In this document: one piece after another, positions 63,063 to 64,000 of the stretch
Numbering within the stretch: position 1 is the first letter of the stretch
Layout: each line of letters begins with the position of its first letter
NCBI RefSeq assembly: GCF_001949145.1
Contig: NW_019091381.1
Location: forward strand, 1,245,913-1,309,912
Reading direction: 5' to 3'
Source: Acanthaster planci
Taxonomy: Eukaryota > Echinodermata > Asteroidea > Valvatida > Acanthasteridae
DNA: 64,000 nt
Notes under the pieces: model-generated
The model's database searches: none
Told to the model about the DNA's origin: nothing
What the model saw: only the letters and a program-made list of their open reading frames with translations
Translations under genes and position numbers: made by a program

Positions 63063-64000
63063 GTGAGTTCGCAATATTCAGTGATTCGTACTTTTTTGAT
63101 TGTTGCAGCAAGCCTTCCTTTTGCTGCGACAGTCGCAGACAGTCAGAAGTTCCTTCCACTTGATTTGTATATAGTACACAGACACACAGGTGTCATTTGA
63201 CTGATTTTGATTGATAGGACGACTGTCAAGAATGCATTTTTGCCTAAGAGGGTTTTAATCGTGGAAAGCTAATCAGCAAGGGTAGTATGCTTCGGTCATT
63301 GTATCAGATCATCATTCAATCATCACCATTATGACCTTTATCACCATTATCGTACCATTGGCCCAAGTATTTTATTGACAAGACTTGTTTTATAATGACT
63401 ACTATTTAGTTCGTGATTTCCCTTCATACTTTTTCCTAGAGTTATGTGTCTTTCGTTTTAAAAATTTAGTTTATCCACACTGTACATGCTCTTTTTCAGT
63501 TCAACTTGTACCGGTGTTTTAACTGAACAAACAAATGTAAAATTAAATTTAATTGAACTGATTGAATTCATGTGCATTTCATGTCCCGTCGCCACCCCCT
63601 CGCTCCTCTTTCTAATTCTTACCCTGGTTTCTTTCCATCAAACTGTTTTCTCTAAAACGATCGTATCATCGTAGAGGGCGAATCAAAGGGGGGGGGCGCA
63701 ACGATGCCACACCCTCGAGGAATTTTTGTAGGTAATAATAAATAGAGGCGAAAAGAAAGGCGAAACGTTTTCTGTTTTATTTTTCTTTCTTTAAAAGCCC
63801 CCAAATGGAGCCTCGCCCTACAGATATACCATAAAAGGTCACTTTAAATCAAAATTTCCACTTTTGGGGGCCTCCCAAAACCAGTGAACGCACTATTATT
63901 ATCAGGCGGATCCTGGAATTTTTGCAGGGGGGGTCAGGTCAAAGATTTTTTTACGTCTCATTTTTGCAGACAAACGATGATGAAACATTACATGGCATAT
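63063..64000. other. Probable intron of the membrane-protein gene
   Basis: AT-rich with a few G-runs; no exon recognised before the window ends. Confidence 0.4.

Overview
This is animal nuclear DNA. It has split genes with GT-AG introns, metazoan protein families, an eukaryotic tRNA gene and many small transposons. Protein similarity and the very frequent palindrome TACATGTA point to a marine invertebrate deuterostome, most likely an echinoderm such as a sea star. That placement is an inference; no species can be read from the sequence. There are two assembly gaps (20216-21071 and 41966-42553) and one isolated N (34556).

Region 1 (1207-35280, + strand) is a complete crumbs gene in 21 coding exons. 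Every splice phase agrees, and the exons sum to 7620 nt (2539 aa plus stop). The product has a signal peptide, an N-terminal laminin-G-like domain, about 40 EGF-like repeats interrupted by three laminin-G domains, one transmembrane helix, and a 39-residue tail with the FERM-binding GTYSPS motif and the PDZ-binding terminus ERLI. It is the apical polarity determinant that recruits the PALS1/PATJ and Par6/aPKC complexes.

Region 2 (40455-50300, + strand) is a previously unremarked second, much reduced crumbs copy made by segmental duplication of DNA; matching intron sequence is still visible. Its laminin-G exon is dead: it has a nonsense codon, indels and a destroyed splice donor. The other five exons are open, have canonical splice sites and are all phase 1, so skipping the dead exon gives a continuous 334-aa protein. 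That protein has a signal peptide, a few EGF repeats (two intact), a cysteine-free glycosylatable stalk, a transmembrane helix and a full-length Crumbs tail ending ERLI. It looks like an independently derived short Crumbs, loosely analogous to vertebrate CRB3, and is the main finding.

Region 3 (53572-58170, - strand) is a complete NELFB/COBRA1 gene in five coding exons (570 aa), lying tail-to-tail with the short crumbs. Its product is subunit B of the negative elongation factor that pauses RNA polymerase II. Introns 2 and 4 carry a TTAA-flanked transposon and a ~930-bp foldback element.

Region 4 (58.2-64 kb) holds the NELFB 5' side with YY1- and NRF1-like motifs, a decayed LINE reverse-transcriptase fragment, an intact elongator tRNA-Met(CAT) gene, and the first coding exon of an unidentified single-pass membrane protein that runs out of the window. 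The introns and spacers are rich in MITE-like hairpins, an inverted tRNA-derived SINE pair, and 31-bp and 44-bp tandem arrays.
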